From: Lachnospiraceae bacterium UBA1251
GTDB taxonomy: Bacteria; Bacillota; Clostridia; Lachnospirales; Lachnospiraceae
Reading direction: 5' to 3'
NCBI GenBank assembly: GCA_002308255.1
Contig: DBVZ01000008.1
Coordinates: forward strand, 505 to 12,133
Length of the DNA: 11,629 nucleotides
In this document: piece by piece, positions 1-7,901 of the stretch
How positions within the stretch are numbered: position 1 is the stretch's first letter
Layout of the letters: the number at the start of each line of letters is the position of its first letter
Translations under genes and position numbers: made by a program
The notes under the pieces: model-generated
What the model saw: only the letters and a program-made list of their open reading frames with translations
What the model was told of the DNA's origin: nothing
The model's database searches: none

Positions 1-612
1 GGCGGACACGGCCAGTACGGTCACGTCAAGATGCGTTTCTCCCCGAGCGGAGACCAGAGCAAACCGTATGAATTCGAACAGGTCGTCGTCGGCGGTACTG
101 TTCCGAAGAACTACTTCCCGGCCGTAGAAAAAGGCCTTGCGGAAGCAGTCCAGAAGGGACCGCTCGCGGCTTATCCGGTCGTCGGCGTCAAAGCGACTCT
201 GTACGACGGCTCCTATCATCCGGTCGACTCCTCCGAACAGGCGTTCAAGACTGCTACACACAAGGCATTTAAAGACGGATTCCTGAAGGCTAACCCGATC
301 CTTCTCGAACCCATTGTCAGCCTCAGGGTCATCGTTCCGGACAGATACACCGGCGACGTTATGGGTGACCTCAATAAGCGCCGCGGCCGTGTGCTCGGAA
401 TGAATCCGGATCACAAGGGCAACACCATCATCGAAGCGGACATCCCGCAGCTGGAACTGTACGGATACAACACGCAGCTCCGCTCGATGACAGGCGGAAG
501 CGGAGATTTCTCCTATGAGTTTGCACGCTATGAGCAGGCTCCGAACGACATCCAGGAGAAACAGATCCAGGCCCGTCAGGAAGAACTCGCGGAAGGTGCG
601 GACGAAGACTGA
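1..612 (+). CDS. Elongation factor G-family GTPase, C-terminal part (5' end outside window)
   Basis: This is a partial gene: reading frame 1 is open from the first base, and 203 residues remain before TGA. What is left corresponds to EF-G domains IV and V. It begins with the domain IV motif GGHGQYGHV, continues with the domain IV segment LYDGSYHPVDSSEQAFK, and then has the domain V signature PDRYTGDVMGDLNKRRG and LRSMTGGSGDFSYEF. EF-G proteins drive ribosomal translocation or ribosome recycling with GTP in the cytosol. The wording, with VVVGGTVPKNYFPAVEKG, ANPILLEPI and ADIPQLELYGYNTQLRSMTGGSG, resembles the EF-G paralogue (EF-G2/FusA2-like) common in Clostridia more than canonical FusA, which usually reads MFGYATDLRSMTQGRG. 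The acidic tail (EGADED) is ordinary. The GTPase domain is missing, so which paralogue this is stays an inference. A hairpin terminator follows directly. Confidence 0.93.
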   Translation, partial: GGHGQYGHVKMRFSPSGDQSKPYEFEQVVVGGTVPKNYFPAVEKGLAEAVQKGPLAAYPVVGVKATLYDGSYHPVDSSEQAFKTATHKAFKDGFLKANPILLEPIVSLRVIVPDRYTGDVMGDLNKRRGRVLGMNPDHKGNTIIEADIPQLELYGYNTQLRSMTGGSGDFSYEFARYEQAPNDIQEKQIQARQEELAEGADED

Positions 613-625
613 TACTGATTATTTC

Positions 626-657
626 GGGGCAGGGAATTTCCCTGTCCCTTCTTTTTT
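626..657 (+). terminator. Rho-independent terminator of the EF-G-like gene
   Basis: A 10-bp stem (626-635 with 639-648, one G-U wobble) closes a 3-nt loop. It is followed by TTCTTTTTT. It starts 13 bases after the EF-G-like stop codon, so that gene ends a transcript and hisB is probably started separately. Confidence 0.88.
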
Positions 658-711
658 AAAGAGGATACCGTGCTTTCCTTAAAAGTTGGCGCGGGCCGGA
701 ACGGAGGTTCT

Positions 712-1308
712 ATGCCGGACGGAAAAAGAACGGCTGAAATCAGCCGCAAAACAAAAGAGACGGATATCAGAGTGAAGCTGAATCTGGACGGGACCGGAAA
801 ATGCTGCGCGGATACCGGCATCGGATTCCTGGATCATATGCTGGAGGGATTCGCGAAACACGGCTTTTTTGATCTGGAAGTGACCTGCAAAGGGGATCTG
901 CACGTCGACAGCCACCATACGGCGGAAGATATCGGCATCGCTCTCGGAACCGCTGTAAAAGAGGCCGCAGGAGATAAAAACGGAATAAGGCGTTACGGAC
1001 ACTTTGCTCTCCCGATGGACGAGACTCTTGTTCTTTGCGCCGTGGATCTTTGCGGGAGACCGTATTACTCTTCCGATCTCACTTTTACGGTTCCGAAGAT
1101 CGGCGATCTTGATACCGAGATGGTCAGGGAATTCTTTTACGCCGTATCTTATGCCGGCGCCATGAACCTTCATTTCCATGAGATCACGGGAGTCAATAAT
1201 CACCATATCGCCGAGGCGGCGTGGAAAGCATTTGCCAAAGCTCTGGATATGGCGACGCAGTTCGATCCCAGAGTGAACGGGATCCTTTCCACAAAGGGAA
1301 GCCTGTAA
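712..1308 (+). CDS. hisB: Imidazoleglycerol-phosphate dehydratase
   Basis: This enzyme dehydrates imidazole glycerol phosphate to imidazole acetol phosphate, the sixth step of histidine synthesis, in the cytosol. The 198-residue product has the usual length of the single-domain enzyme. The opening RTAEISRKTKETDI is typical. The family's metal-binding motifs are present: FLDHML (about 39-44), HVDSHHTAED (64-73) and NNHHIAEAAWKAF (162-174). There is no fused histidinol phosphatase domain. I chose ATG 712 because GGAGG at 703-707 precedes it and homology begins right after it. An in-frame GTG at 670, with AGAGG before it, would add 14 residues that do not look like family sequence. No other his genes are visible, so this copy sits apart from a his cluster. 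I see no clear promoter in 658-711. It is convergent with prs and shares its terminator. Confidence 0.96.
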   Translation: MPDGKRTAEISRKTKETDIRVKLNLDGTGKCCADTGIGFLDHMLEGFAKHGFFDLEVTCKGDLHVDSHHTAEDIGIALGTAVKEAAGDKNGIRRYGHFALPMDETLVLCAVDLCGRPYYSSDLTFTVPKIGDLDTEMVREFFYAVSYAGAMNLHFHEITGVNNHHIAEAAWKAFAKALDMATQFDPRVNGILSTKGSL

Positions 1309-1332
1309 GAGATGCGGAAAGAATGAAGAGAC

Positions 1333-1361
1333 AAAAAAGAGGCCTGACGGCCTCTTTTTTT
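1333..1361. terminator. Two-way terminator between hisB and prs
   Basis: A 6-bp stem GAGGCC/GGCCTC (1339-1344 with 1349-1354) around a TGAC loop is flanked by A6 on the left and T7 on the right. It therefore works as a hairpin plus U-tract on either strand. It lies in the 71-base gap between the convergent hisB and prs stop codons. Confidence 0.88.
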
Positions 1362-1379
1362 AAGTTCGCGGAACGGCGG

Positions 1380-2561
1380 TCATTCGTCTTTCCGCATATA
1401 CTGCTCGATGATCCTGGAGATCCGGGTCGTTGTCCCGCGGACCTTGTCGGAAGTGTCGTTGTGATTGAGCGTATCGATGATATTTGCGAGATACTGATAC
1501 ATATTGGCGGTCTCGTAATACGGACGCTTAAGCAGCTCGGGCGAGCGGTAAACGAGATTTGTCGTGATGACTTTTGTAAAGTATCCCTCTTCGTAATAAC
1601 GGTCAAAAGCATCCAGTCCGTCGGTGAAAAGACCGAAAGTGGTGCAGATGAAGACGCGGTTGACGCCTTTTTCCTTCAGCTGCTTGCAGACGTCCAGCAT
1701 ACTGCCGCCCGAGGAGATCATGTCGTCGATGACGACGGCGTCTTTTCCGACGATGGAATCCCCGAGGTACTCATGCGCGATGATCGGGTTCTTGCCGTTG
1801 ACGACCTGCGAATAATCACGCCGCTTATAGAAAACGCCGATGTTGACGCCGAGCATTTCCGAGAGATAGACGGAACGGGACATCGCGCCCTCGTCGGGGC
1901 TGATGACGACGAGATGATCATTGTCAAGCTTAATGTCCGGAACGGATTTCACAAGAGCACGGACAAACTGGTAAGTCGGCATGTAGTTGTCAAAGGTACG
2001 GAGCGGTACGGCATTCTGGACGCTTGGGTCGTGGGCGTCAAACGTGATGATCTCGGAGACGCCGTACCGGCCGAGCTCCTTGAGAGCGAGCGCGCAGTCA
2101 AGAGACTCTCTGCCGGACCGTTTGTGCTGACGTCCTTCGTAAAGGAAAGGCATGACGAGGCAGATTCTGTGCGCGGTTCCCTGCGCGGCGGAAATGATCC
2201 TCTTGATATCCTGATAATGATTGTCCGGTGACATATGGTTGGTCTTTCCGAACACTTTGAAGGTGGGAGAGGAATTGGTGACATCCGTCAGGATAAAAAG
2301 GTCGGTGCCGCGGATGGATTCCGGGATGGTCACACCGCCTTCTCCGGTGCCGTAACGATGAAATTTCGGAGTAATGAGAAAGGTGTCCGGCAAAAATCCG
2401 GGAGCGTCAAGAAGGGAGGGATACTGCGCCGCAAGACGCTTTCGGGAACTTAAAATGCTGTGATCGACCGCACGTGCCATTTGGGAACAGCCGCAAAGAT
2501 AAATGATCTTGAGCGGCGCGGACGGCGCGTTTTTCTCGGAAATCTGTTCTAATTCTGCCAT
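1380..2561 (-). CDS. prs: Ribose-phosphate pyrophosphokinase (PRPP synthase), long divergent form
   Basis: This enzyme transfers pyrophosphate from ATP to ribose 5-phosphate to make PRPP for purine, pyrimidine, NAD, histidine and tryptophan synthesis. At 393 residues it is clearly longer than the usual form of about 315. Recognisable parts are the ATP-binding stretch EGRQHKRSGRESLDCA (142-157), TFDAHDPSVQNAVP (173-186) in place of the usual DLHAxQIQGFF region, the flexible loop YKRRDYSQ (245-252), and the PRPP loop VVIDDMISSGGSM (276-288) in place of DDxIDTAGT. About 60 N-terminal residues and a roughly 25-residue C-terminal tail exceed the standard fold. Long Prs proteins of this type occur in Lachnospiraceae, sometimes beside a canonical copy. 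ATG 2561 is preceded by GGGAGG (2567-2572) at 5-nt spacing. Given the altered loop it could have changed regulation, but synthase activity remains the likeliest role. Confidence 0.9.
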   Translation of the reverse strand: MAELEQISEKNAPSAPLKIIYLCGCSQMARAVDHSILSSRKRLAAQYPSLLDAPGFLPDTFLITPKFHRYGTGEGGVTIPESIRGTDLFILTDVTNSSPTFKVFGKTNHMSPDNHYQDIKRIISAAQGTAHRICLVMPFLYEGRQHKRSGRESLDCALALKELGRYGVSEIITFDAHDPSVQNAVPLRTFDNYMPTYQFVRALVKSVPDIKLDNDHLVVISPDEGAMSRSVYLSEMLGVNIGVFYKRRDYSQVVNGKNPIIAHEYLGDSIVGKDAVVIDDMISSGGSMLDVCKQLKEKGVNRVFICTTFGLFTDGLDAFDRYYEEGYFTKVITTNLVYRSPELLKRPYYETANMYQYLANIIDTLNHNDTSDKVRGTTTRISRIIEQYMRKDE

Positions 2562-2590
2562 AACTGCCTCCCGTGCAGGATATATATCTT

Positions 2591-2630
2591 TCCCGCCGCG
2601 GATCCTCCTGCGGACGGGACGGATTTTTTT
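2591..2630 (+). terminator. Hairpin in the prs leader; possible plus-strand terminator
   Basis: A 9-bp stem with one bulged A (2591-2599 pairing with 2610-2619) has a 10-nt loop containing GGATCC. On the plus strand a T7 run follows 4 nt later, at 2624-2630. Read this way it could stop antisense transcripts coming out of prs before they reach the DUF512 operon. On the minus strand the same sequence forms a hairpin in the prs 5' untranslated leader, upstream of the ribosome binding site. Which role matters is not decided by the sequence. Confidence 0.45.
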
Positions 2631-2639
2631 GTCGTTTTC

Positions 2640-2669
2640 ATTTTATTATTCCGTATGCCGGTGAGTCAA
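2640..2669 (-). promoter_or_regulatory. Sigma-A-type promoter for prs
   Basis: Read on the minus strand, the -35 is TTGACT (2669-2664), the spacer is 18 nt, and the -10 is TAAAAT (2645-2640). Each box differs from consensus at one position. The predicted start is near 2632, giving a prs leader of about 70 nt that carries the hairpin at 2591-2619. Confidence 0.75.
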
Positions 2670-2673
2670 GCTG

Positions 2674-2702
2674 TTTACAAAAAAGAGCAAAATTGTTATG
2701 AT
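2674..2702 (+). promoter_or_regulatory. Sigma-A-type promoter for the DUF512-der-plsY-mutS-like-rnhA operon
   Basis: The -35 is TTTACA (2674-2679), the spacer is 17 nt, and the -10 is TATGAT (2697-2702). Each box has one mismatch to consensus. The -35 box starts 4 nt from the -35 of the opposing prs promoter. The predicted first transcribed base is about 2710, which is the A of the first usable ATG, so the mRNA may be leaderless. Upstream in-frame ATGs at 2698 and 2701 lie inside the -10 box and so would not be transcribed from here. Confidence 0.75.
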
Positions 2703-2709
2703 GACTCGT

Positions 2710-4158
2710 ATGAAAAAGAAAGGAAGCCGGATCAAGCACATCATAAAGAGGGTCATCCCGGGCGGGATCGCGCAGGAGATGGGCGTGGAGCCCGGCGACG
2801 CCGTCGTTGCCGTCAACGGAGAGCCGATCTCCGATTTCTTTGATTATCAGTATCTCATGGAAGACGAAGAAGTGACGGTCACGATCGAGGACAAAAACGG
2901 AGAGCAGTTCCTTCTCGAGATCGAAAAAGACGCTGATGAGGATTTCGGCGTGGAATTCGAGATGGCTCTCATGGACAATTACCGGTCCTGCTGCAACGCG
3001 TGCATTTTCTGCTTTATCGACCAGATGCCGCCGGGAATGCGCAAGACCCTTTACTTCAAGGATGATGATTCCCGCCTTTCCTTTCTGCAGGGAAACTATG
3101 TGACTCTGACCAATATGTCGGACGAAGACGTGGAGAGGATCTGCCGGTTCCGGATGGAACCCATCAATATCTCGATCCATACGACGGATCCGGATCTCAG
3201 AGTGAAGATGCTCCGCAATAAAAATGCCGGCACATCGCTTGAAAAAATAAAGGTTCTCAAAGAAGCCGGCATCGGGATGAACGGACAGATCGTCCTTTGC
3301 CGCGGCTTCAACGATGGAGAAGCCCTGGAACGAACGATTCGTGACTGCGCCGCCTTCAGGCCGGAGATGAAGAGCCTTTCGATCGTTCCCGTCGGACTCA
3401 CGAAATATCGTGAAAAACTGACGAAACTGGAACCGTTCGGAAAAGAAGACGCGGAACGGCTCATTGATCAGGTGGAAAAGTGGCAGGCTCTTTTTTACGG
3501 GCAGGACGGAAATCATTTTGTGTACGCCTCCGATGAATGGTATCTTCTCGCGCAGCGCCCGATCCCGGAAGCGGAGAAATACGACGGATATCCGCAGCTC
3601 GAAAACGGCGTAGGCATGATCCGGTCTTTTGAGGATGAAGCGCTGGCTTATCTCGCTGAGCAGCCGGCTGATCTTCCCGATCCTCTTCCGGTACGGAAAT
3701 ACTCGAGTGTGACCGGATTTCTGGCATGCGGGTGCATCCGCTCCGTTGCTGCGAAAGTGGAGGAAAAGTATCCGCAGATCTGCGTCAGGGTCATCCCGAT
3801 CCGGAATGATTTTTTCGGAAATGCCATCACAGTCGCCGGTCTTGTTACCGGAACGGATCTCATCGCGCAGTGTGAAGAGATCCTGAAAGAAGAAGGACCG
3901 GATGCACTGGGAGAGATCCTGCTGGTTCCCGGAGAGATGCTTCGCGCGGATGAAGATGTTTTCCTCGATGACAAGACCGTCAAAGATGTCCGTGATGCCC
4001 TTCACATTCCGGTGCGTGTGATGGGAAAGGGAGGGGCCGCCTTTGTGAAAATGCTCCTCGGACAGGACAACCATACACAGAACAGGAGACAATATTATGA
4101 GCAAACCGATCGTAGCGATCGTGGGCAGACCGAATGTGGGGAAATCGACCCTGTTTAA
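2710..4158 (+). CDS. PDZ / radical SAM / DUF512 family protein
   Basis: This 482-residue protein has the family's three-part layout. A PDZ-like domain at about 10-72 is recognised by [16 protein letters not shown] and VNGEPI. A radical SAM-type cluster motif C94-X3-C98-X2-C101, followed by FIDQMP, comes next. The C-terminal DUF512 domain includes [11 protein letters not shown] (336-346), which has extra cysteines, and [14 protein letters not shown]. The substrate of the family is unknown; an iron-sulfur or radical reaction is inferred from the motif. In-frame ATGs occur at 2698, 2701 and 2710. I prefer 2710 because the promoter -10 box covers the first two. None has a convincing Shine-Dalgarno sequence. 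The usual C-terminus would fall near G451 (about 4062), but this frame runs about 31 residues further, 62 bases into der. Proximity and continuity with der fit the common clostridial order DUF512-der-plsY. Confidence 0.92.
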   Translation: MKKKGSRIKHIIKRVIPGGIAQEMGVEPGDAVVAVNGEPISDFFDYQYLMEDEEVTVTIEDKNGEQFLLEIEKDADEDFGVEFEMALMDNYRSCCNACIFCFIDQMPPGMRKTLYFKDDDSRLSFLQGNYVTLTNMSDEDVERICRFRMEPINISIHTTDPDLRVKMLRNKNAGTSLEKIKVLKEAGIGMNGQIVLCRGFNDGEALERTIRDCAAFRPEMKSLSIVPVGLTKYREKLTKLEPFGKEDAERLIDQVEKWQALFYGQDGNHFVYASDEWYLLAQRPIPEAEKYDGYPQLENGVGMIRSFEDEALAYLAEQPADLPDPLPVRKYSSVTGFLACGCIRSVAAKVEEKYPQICVRVIPIRNDFFGNAITVAGLVTGTDLIAQCEEILKEEGPDALGEILLVPGEMLRADEDVFLDDKTVKDVRDALHIPVRVMGKGGAAFVKMLLGQDNHTQNRRQYYEQTDRSDRGQTECGEIDPV

Positions 4159-5422
4159 CATGCTGGCAGGAGAGATGATCTCCATCGTCAAGGATACGCC
4201 CGGCGTTACCCGTGACCGGATCTATACGGACGTGGAGTGGCTCGGATATCATTTTACGCTGATCGATACCGGAGGAATTGAGCCGGACAGCGACGATATT
4301 ATTCTCTCGCAGATGCGGGAGCAGGCGCAGATCGCCATTGAGACAGCGGACGTGATCATTTTCCTGACCGACGTCAGACAGGGACTGATCGAAGCGGACC
4401 ACGACGTCGCGGATATTCTGAGGCGTTCCGGAAAACCGGTGGTGCTCGCCGTCAATAAGACCGACAATTTTGAAAAATTCATGCCGGACGTATATGAGTT
4501 CTATGCGCTCGGCATCGGGGATCCGTACCCGATCTCATCACGCAGTAAGCTCGGGATCGGAGATATGCTGGACAAAGTGATCTCTTATTTCCCGAGTTAT
4601 GAAGAGGAAGAGGAAGATGAGATCCCGCGCATCGCGATCGTCGGGAAGCCGAACGTCGGCAAATCTTCGATCATTAACCGGCTGTTCGGCGACAGCCGCG
4701 TGCTCGTATCCGATATTCCGGGAACGACCCGGGATGCCGTGGATACGCCCATCCGCGCAAACGGAAAGGAATATGTCTTTATTGACACCGCGGGTCTCAG
4801 AAGAAAGAGCAAACTGAAAGAATCTCTTGAATACTACAGTGTCGTGAGAGCCGTCGCGGCTGTGGAGCGCGCGGATGTCGTTCTCTGCGTCATTGACGCG
4901 ACCGAGGGGGTCACCGAGCAGGACGCGAAGATCGCCGGTATTGCCCACGACCGCGGAAAAGGAATGATCGTGGTCGTCAACAAGTGGGACGCGGTGGAAA
5001 AAGAGACCATGACGATGGAAAAGTACAAGAAGGACATCCGGAACGTGCTTTCCTTCATCCCATATGCGGAGATCGTATTCCTGTCGGCGATGACGGGACA
5101 GCGCGTGCCGAAACTTTTCCCTGTGATCGATCAGGTCCTTGAAAACCAGAACCTGAGGGTGCCGACCGGCGTACTCAATGAGATCATGACGGAAGCGGTC
5201 GCGCTCAATCAGCCGCCGTCGGACAAGGGAAAACGTCTGAAACTGTATTATATAACGCAGATCGGTGTGAAGCCGCCCACATTCGTGATCTTTGTCAATG
5301 ATAAGAAGCTGATGCATTTTTCGTATCTGCGCTATATTGAAAACAAGATCCGTGAATCGTTCGGATTTGAGGGGACCTCGATGAAATTCATCATCCGGGA
5401 ACGCAAGGAGAATGATTCCTGA
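4097..5422 (+). CDS. der: Ribosome biogenesis GTPase Der (EngA)
   Basis: Der is an essential double GTPase that binds the 50S subunit during late assembly in the cytosol. The 441 residues have the normal length and layout. G domain 1 shows GRPNVGKS (10-17), DTPGVTRD (33-40), DTGG (57-60) and NKTD (120-123). An acidic linker follows (about 168-175, mostly Glu). G domain 2 shows GKPNVGKS (183-190), DIPGTTRD (206-213), DTAG (230-233) and NKWD (295-298). The C-terminal KH-like domain spans about 355-436. ATG 4097 follows AGGAG (4084-4088) at 8-nt spacing. That ribosome binding site and the first 20 codons lie inside the end of the DUF512 frame, so translation of the two may be coupled. No key residues are missing. 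Confidence 0.98.
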   Translation: MSKPIVAIVGRPNVGKSTLFNMLAGEMISIVKDTPGVTRDRIYTDVEWLGYHFTLIDTGGIEPDSDDIILSQMREQAQIAIETADVIIFLTDVRQGLIEADHDVADILRRSGKPVVLAVNKTDNFEKFMPDVYEFYALGIGDPYPISSRSKLGIGDMLDKVISYFPSYEEEEEDEIPRIAIVGKPNVGKSSIINRLFGDSRVLVSDIPGTTRDAVDTPIRANGKEYVFIDTAGLRRKSKLKESLEYYSVVRAVAAVERADVVLCVIDATEGVTEQDAKIAGIAHDRGKGMIVVVNKWDAVEKETMTMEKYKKDIRNVLSFIPYAEIVFLSAMTGQRVPKLFPVIDQVLENQNLRVPTGVLNEIMTEAVALNQPPSDKGKRLKLYYITQIGVKPPTFVIFVNDKKLMHFSYLRYIENKIRESFGFEGTSMKFIIRERKENDS

Positions 5423-5485
5423 CAGGCTTTTTGGACATGGAAAGTTGAAAGACCGCCTTCTGACGGCAAATGGGAGATGAAAAAA

Positions 5486-6130
5486 ATGATCGTTCGTCTT
5501 GTCTGTATCGTGATCGGTTATCTGTTCGGTCTTTTTCAGACAGCGTATTTTTACGGAAGGTATAAAGGGATCGACATCCGGAAAGTAGGCAGCGGCAATG
5601 CGGGCACGACCAACGCGCTGCGGGCTTTCGGCACGGGTGCCGGCGTACTGGTATTTGCGGGAGACTGTCTGAAATGTCTGCTCGCCGTGCTGGTTGTAAG
5701 AGCAGTGATCGGGAAAATGAATCCTGATCTGCAGTATCTGGCCGGTATTTATGCGGCTTTCGGATGCATTCTCGGGCATAATTTCCCTTTCTTTATGAAT
5801 TTCAAAGGCGGCAAGGGAATTGCCTGCACGGCGGGACTGGTGCTGACTTACCCGCTGCCGATGATCATTATCGAACTGGCGCTGTTTTTCGGCCCCGCGT
5901 TCCTGACACATTATGTCTCGCTGGGGTCGCTGCTCATCAACATCGGTCTGATCGTCGGTACGGTGATCCTCGGATCACGGGGAGTTCTTCCGATCAGAAC
6001 ATCTTCGCTGCCCGAACTGTATATCCTGATCATCCTGATCGCCGCACTTGCATTTTATCAGCACAGGGAGAATATAAAACGGCTTATTGCCGGAAATGAG
6101 AGAAAGACCTATTTGTTTAAGAAAAAATAA
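5486..6130 (+). CDS. plsY: Acyl phosphate:glycerol-3-phosphate acyltransferase PlsY
   Basis: PlsY is an integral membrane enzyme that moves the acyl group from acyl phosphate (made by PlsX) to the sn-1 position of glycerol 3-phosphate, the first acylation of phospholipid synthesis. All three family loops are visible: GSGNAGTTNALR, GHNFPFFMNFKGGKG, and HRENIKRLIAGNE near the end. Several hydrophobic spans lie between them. Position 2 of the TTN motif is Thr where GSGNxGATN is common, a mild change. Two ATGs compete. The one at 5477 abuts GGGAG (5472-5476) with no spacing, while the one at 5486 sits 9 nt after it. I therefore use 5486, giving 214 residues. It lies 63 bases after der, with no terminator between, and 18 bases before the MutS-like gene. 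Confidence 0.96.
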   Translation: MIVRLVCIVIGYLFGLFQTAYFYGRYKGIDIRKVGSGNAGTTNALRAFGTGAGVLVFAGDCLKCLLAVLVVRAVIGKMNPDLQYLAGIYAAFGCILGHNFPFFMNFKGGKGIACTAGLVLTYPLPMIIIELALFFGPAFLTHYVSLGSLLINIGLIVGTVILGSRGVLPIRTSSLPELYILIILIAALAFYQHRENIKRLIAGNERKTYLFKKK

Positions 6131-6148
6131 TAGAAGAACGGAGCTGTT

Positions 6149-7858
6149 ATGCCTGTACGGGAAATGCCGCCGCACATTGCGACACTCATACTGATTGCGT
6201 TTCTGGCCCTGCTCACGATGATCGTGATCAGGATCACCGATCTCCGCCAGAAAAAGAAGTATATCGCGAGTCTTCGAAGAAACTACGGAAAAACGCCGGG
6301 GATCCGCTATCAGGCCGAAGAATTCGAGAGTATCGGCCGTTTCGCGGAAGATCGGAAAGATACCCGGTTTTACGTGGATGATACGACATGGAATGACATC
6401 GGGATGGACGATATCTTCCTGATGATCAACAATACCGTTTCCTCCTGCGGGGAAGACGTGCTTTACGCGATGCTGCGCCTACCTTCTTTTATGGAAGAGG
6501 AACTCGCGGAACGGGACCGGCTTGCGGAGTGGTTTGACACCCATGAAAAAGAAAGGGTGAACGTACAGTATGCACTGTCCCTTGTCGGACGGAAGCGTCA
6601 TATGTCGCAGTACGAATATATCTGCAAACTGGACGATGCCGAAAAAGTTAATACGTTCCGATATGCCGCGCTCCTTGTTCTTGCGCTCTTCAATATCGCG
6701 CTTTTTTTCATCAGGCCGGTATGGGGAGTTCTGTGCCTTGTACCGCTGATGATCCTGAACCTGCGGCTGCAGTTCCGAAATGAGGACAGGACCAGGCTGT
6801 ATGTGCAGAGCTTCAACAGCGTGATGCGCTTTCTGGCCGCCTCAAAGAATCTCTCTCATCTCGGGTACCCCGAACTCAAATCCTATACGGACGAGCTGGA
6901 TCACATACGGAAAAAGTTTGCGGGATTTGTGAGGGGGTCTTTTGTTGTTACATCCAGCGGGACGGTAGGAAACGGTCCCGGAGATGCGATCCTCGAGTAT
7001 CTGAAACTTTTCTTCCATCTGGACATGCTGAAATTCAACCAGATGTTAAACAGCTATCGCGGGCACCGGGAAGACTGCATCCGGATGATCGAGATCCTGG
7101 GCACGCTTGATGCATGCGCCGCGATCGGCTCTTTCCGTCATCTTATGCCGTACTTCTGCAGGCCTGTCTGGGAGAGCGATGCGGAGAATCCGACACAGAA
7201 GACGGGAATGGCGGTCGAAGAAATGTATCATCCGATGATCGAGAATCCTGTGACGAACAGCTTTTCGATGTCGGGGGGAAATCTTGTAACAGGCTCCAAT
7301 GCTTCCGGTAAATCCACGTTCCTGAAAAACTGTGCGATCTGCGCGATGCTGGCACAGGGGATCGATACGGTTCCGGCAAAGCACTACCGCGCCGACTTCA
7401 TGAAGATCATGAGTTCGATGGCCCTGACGGACAATCTGGCGGCCAAAGAAAGCTACTTTATTGTAGAACTCAAATCCATCAGGAGGATCCTTGAGGAAGC
7501 AGACCGGGGCGGAAAGCTGCTCTGTCTTGTGGACGAAGTCCTGCGCGGAACCAATACCGTGGAACGGATCGCTGCATCGTCAAAGATCCTCGAAAAACTG
7601 AAACGGCCGAACGTTCTTGCGTTCACGGCGACTCATGATATCGAACTGACCTATCTGCTGGAGGGGATCTTTACCAACTGGCATTTTGAGGAAAGCGTGA
7701 CAGATGACGACGTGACATTCGATTACAGGCTGCGCGAGGGAAGAGCGACGTCCCGGAATGCCATCCGTCTGTTGAAAGTGATGGGATTTGAAGAAGAAAT
7801 CGTGAGCGGGGCAGCAAAACGGGCGGAGACATTTGACGCGGAAGGCGTCTGGAAATGA
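6149..7858 (+). CDS. Membrane-anchored MutS-family ATPase
   Basis: The 569-residue product keeps the C-terminal part of MutS. A clamp/lever-like helical middle (about 210-340) leads into YHPMI (360-364), Walker [10 protein letters not shown] (382-390), [10 protein letters not shown] (435-444, where MutS has STFMxEM), Walker B LLCLVDEV with D462/E463 then RGTNT (457-470), and TATHD (493-497). It lacks the N-terminal mismatch-reading domain with its Phe-X-Glu motif and any Smr nuclease domain. Instead it starts with a hydrophobic span (about 10-28) and has a second hydrophobic pair at about 171-206. These should anchor it in the membrane with the ATPase in the cytosol. Canonical mismatch repair is unlikely; the role is unknown, although such proteins are often labelled MutS by similarity. 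ATG 6149 follows GGAG (6140-6143). It is apparently co-transcribed with plsY and rnhA. Confidence 0.88.
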   Translation: MPVREMPPHIATLILIAFLALLTMIVIRITDLRQKKKYIASLRRNYGKTPGIRYQAEEFESIGRFAEDRKDTRFYVDDTTWNDIGMDDIFLMINNTVSSCGEDVLYAMLRLPSFMEEELAERDRLAEWFDTHEKERVNVQYALSLVGRKRHMSQYEYICKLDDAEKVNTFRYAALLVLALFNIALFFIRPVWGVLCLVPLMILNLRLQFRNEDRTRLYVQSFNSVMRFLAASKNLSHLGYPELKSYTDELDHIRKKFAGFVRGSFVVTSSGTVGNGPGDAILEYLKLFFHLDMLKFNQMLNSYRGHREDCIRMIEILGTLDACAAIGSFRHLMPYFCRPVWESDAENPTQKTGMAVEEMYHPMIENPVTNSFSMSGGNLVTGSNASGKSTFLKNCAICAMLAQGIDTVPAKHYRADFMKIMSSMALTDNLAAKESYFIVELKSIRRILEEADRGGKLLCLVDEVLRGTNTVERIAASSKILEKLKRPNVLAFTATHDIELTYLLEGIFTNWHFEESVTDDDVTFDYRLREGRATSRNAIRLLKVMGFEEEIVSGAAKRAETFDAEGVWK

Positions 7859-7901
7859 CCGGGGAATAATCTTCGGGAAGAGGCAGGGAGGAATTATTTC
7901 A

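Noticed and set aside
1221..2231. Long plus-strand open frame (336 codons) opposite prs
   Set aside because: It is the antisense shadow of prs, whose motifs are clear. The product has no recognisable domain, and it would cross the two-way terminator.
2638..4191. Long minus-strand open frame (517 codons) opposite the DUF512 gene
   Set aside because: It covers the strongly supported DUF512 frame, has no family motif, and would run across both divergent promoters. Long antisense frames are common at this base composition.
5423..5485. Possible terminator between der and plsY
   Set aside because: There is only a very short CCG/CGG pairing and no T-run after it. The CTTTTT near 5427 has no hairpin before it, so the genes look co-transcribed.
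4538..5911. Minus-strand open frame opposite der and plsY
   Set aside because: Both genes on the plus strand have complete motif sets, and the antisense product looks random (rich in His and Arg).
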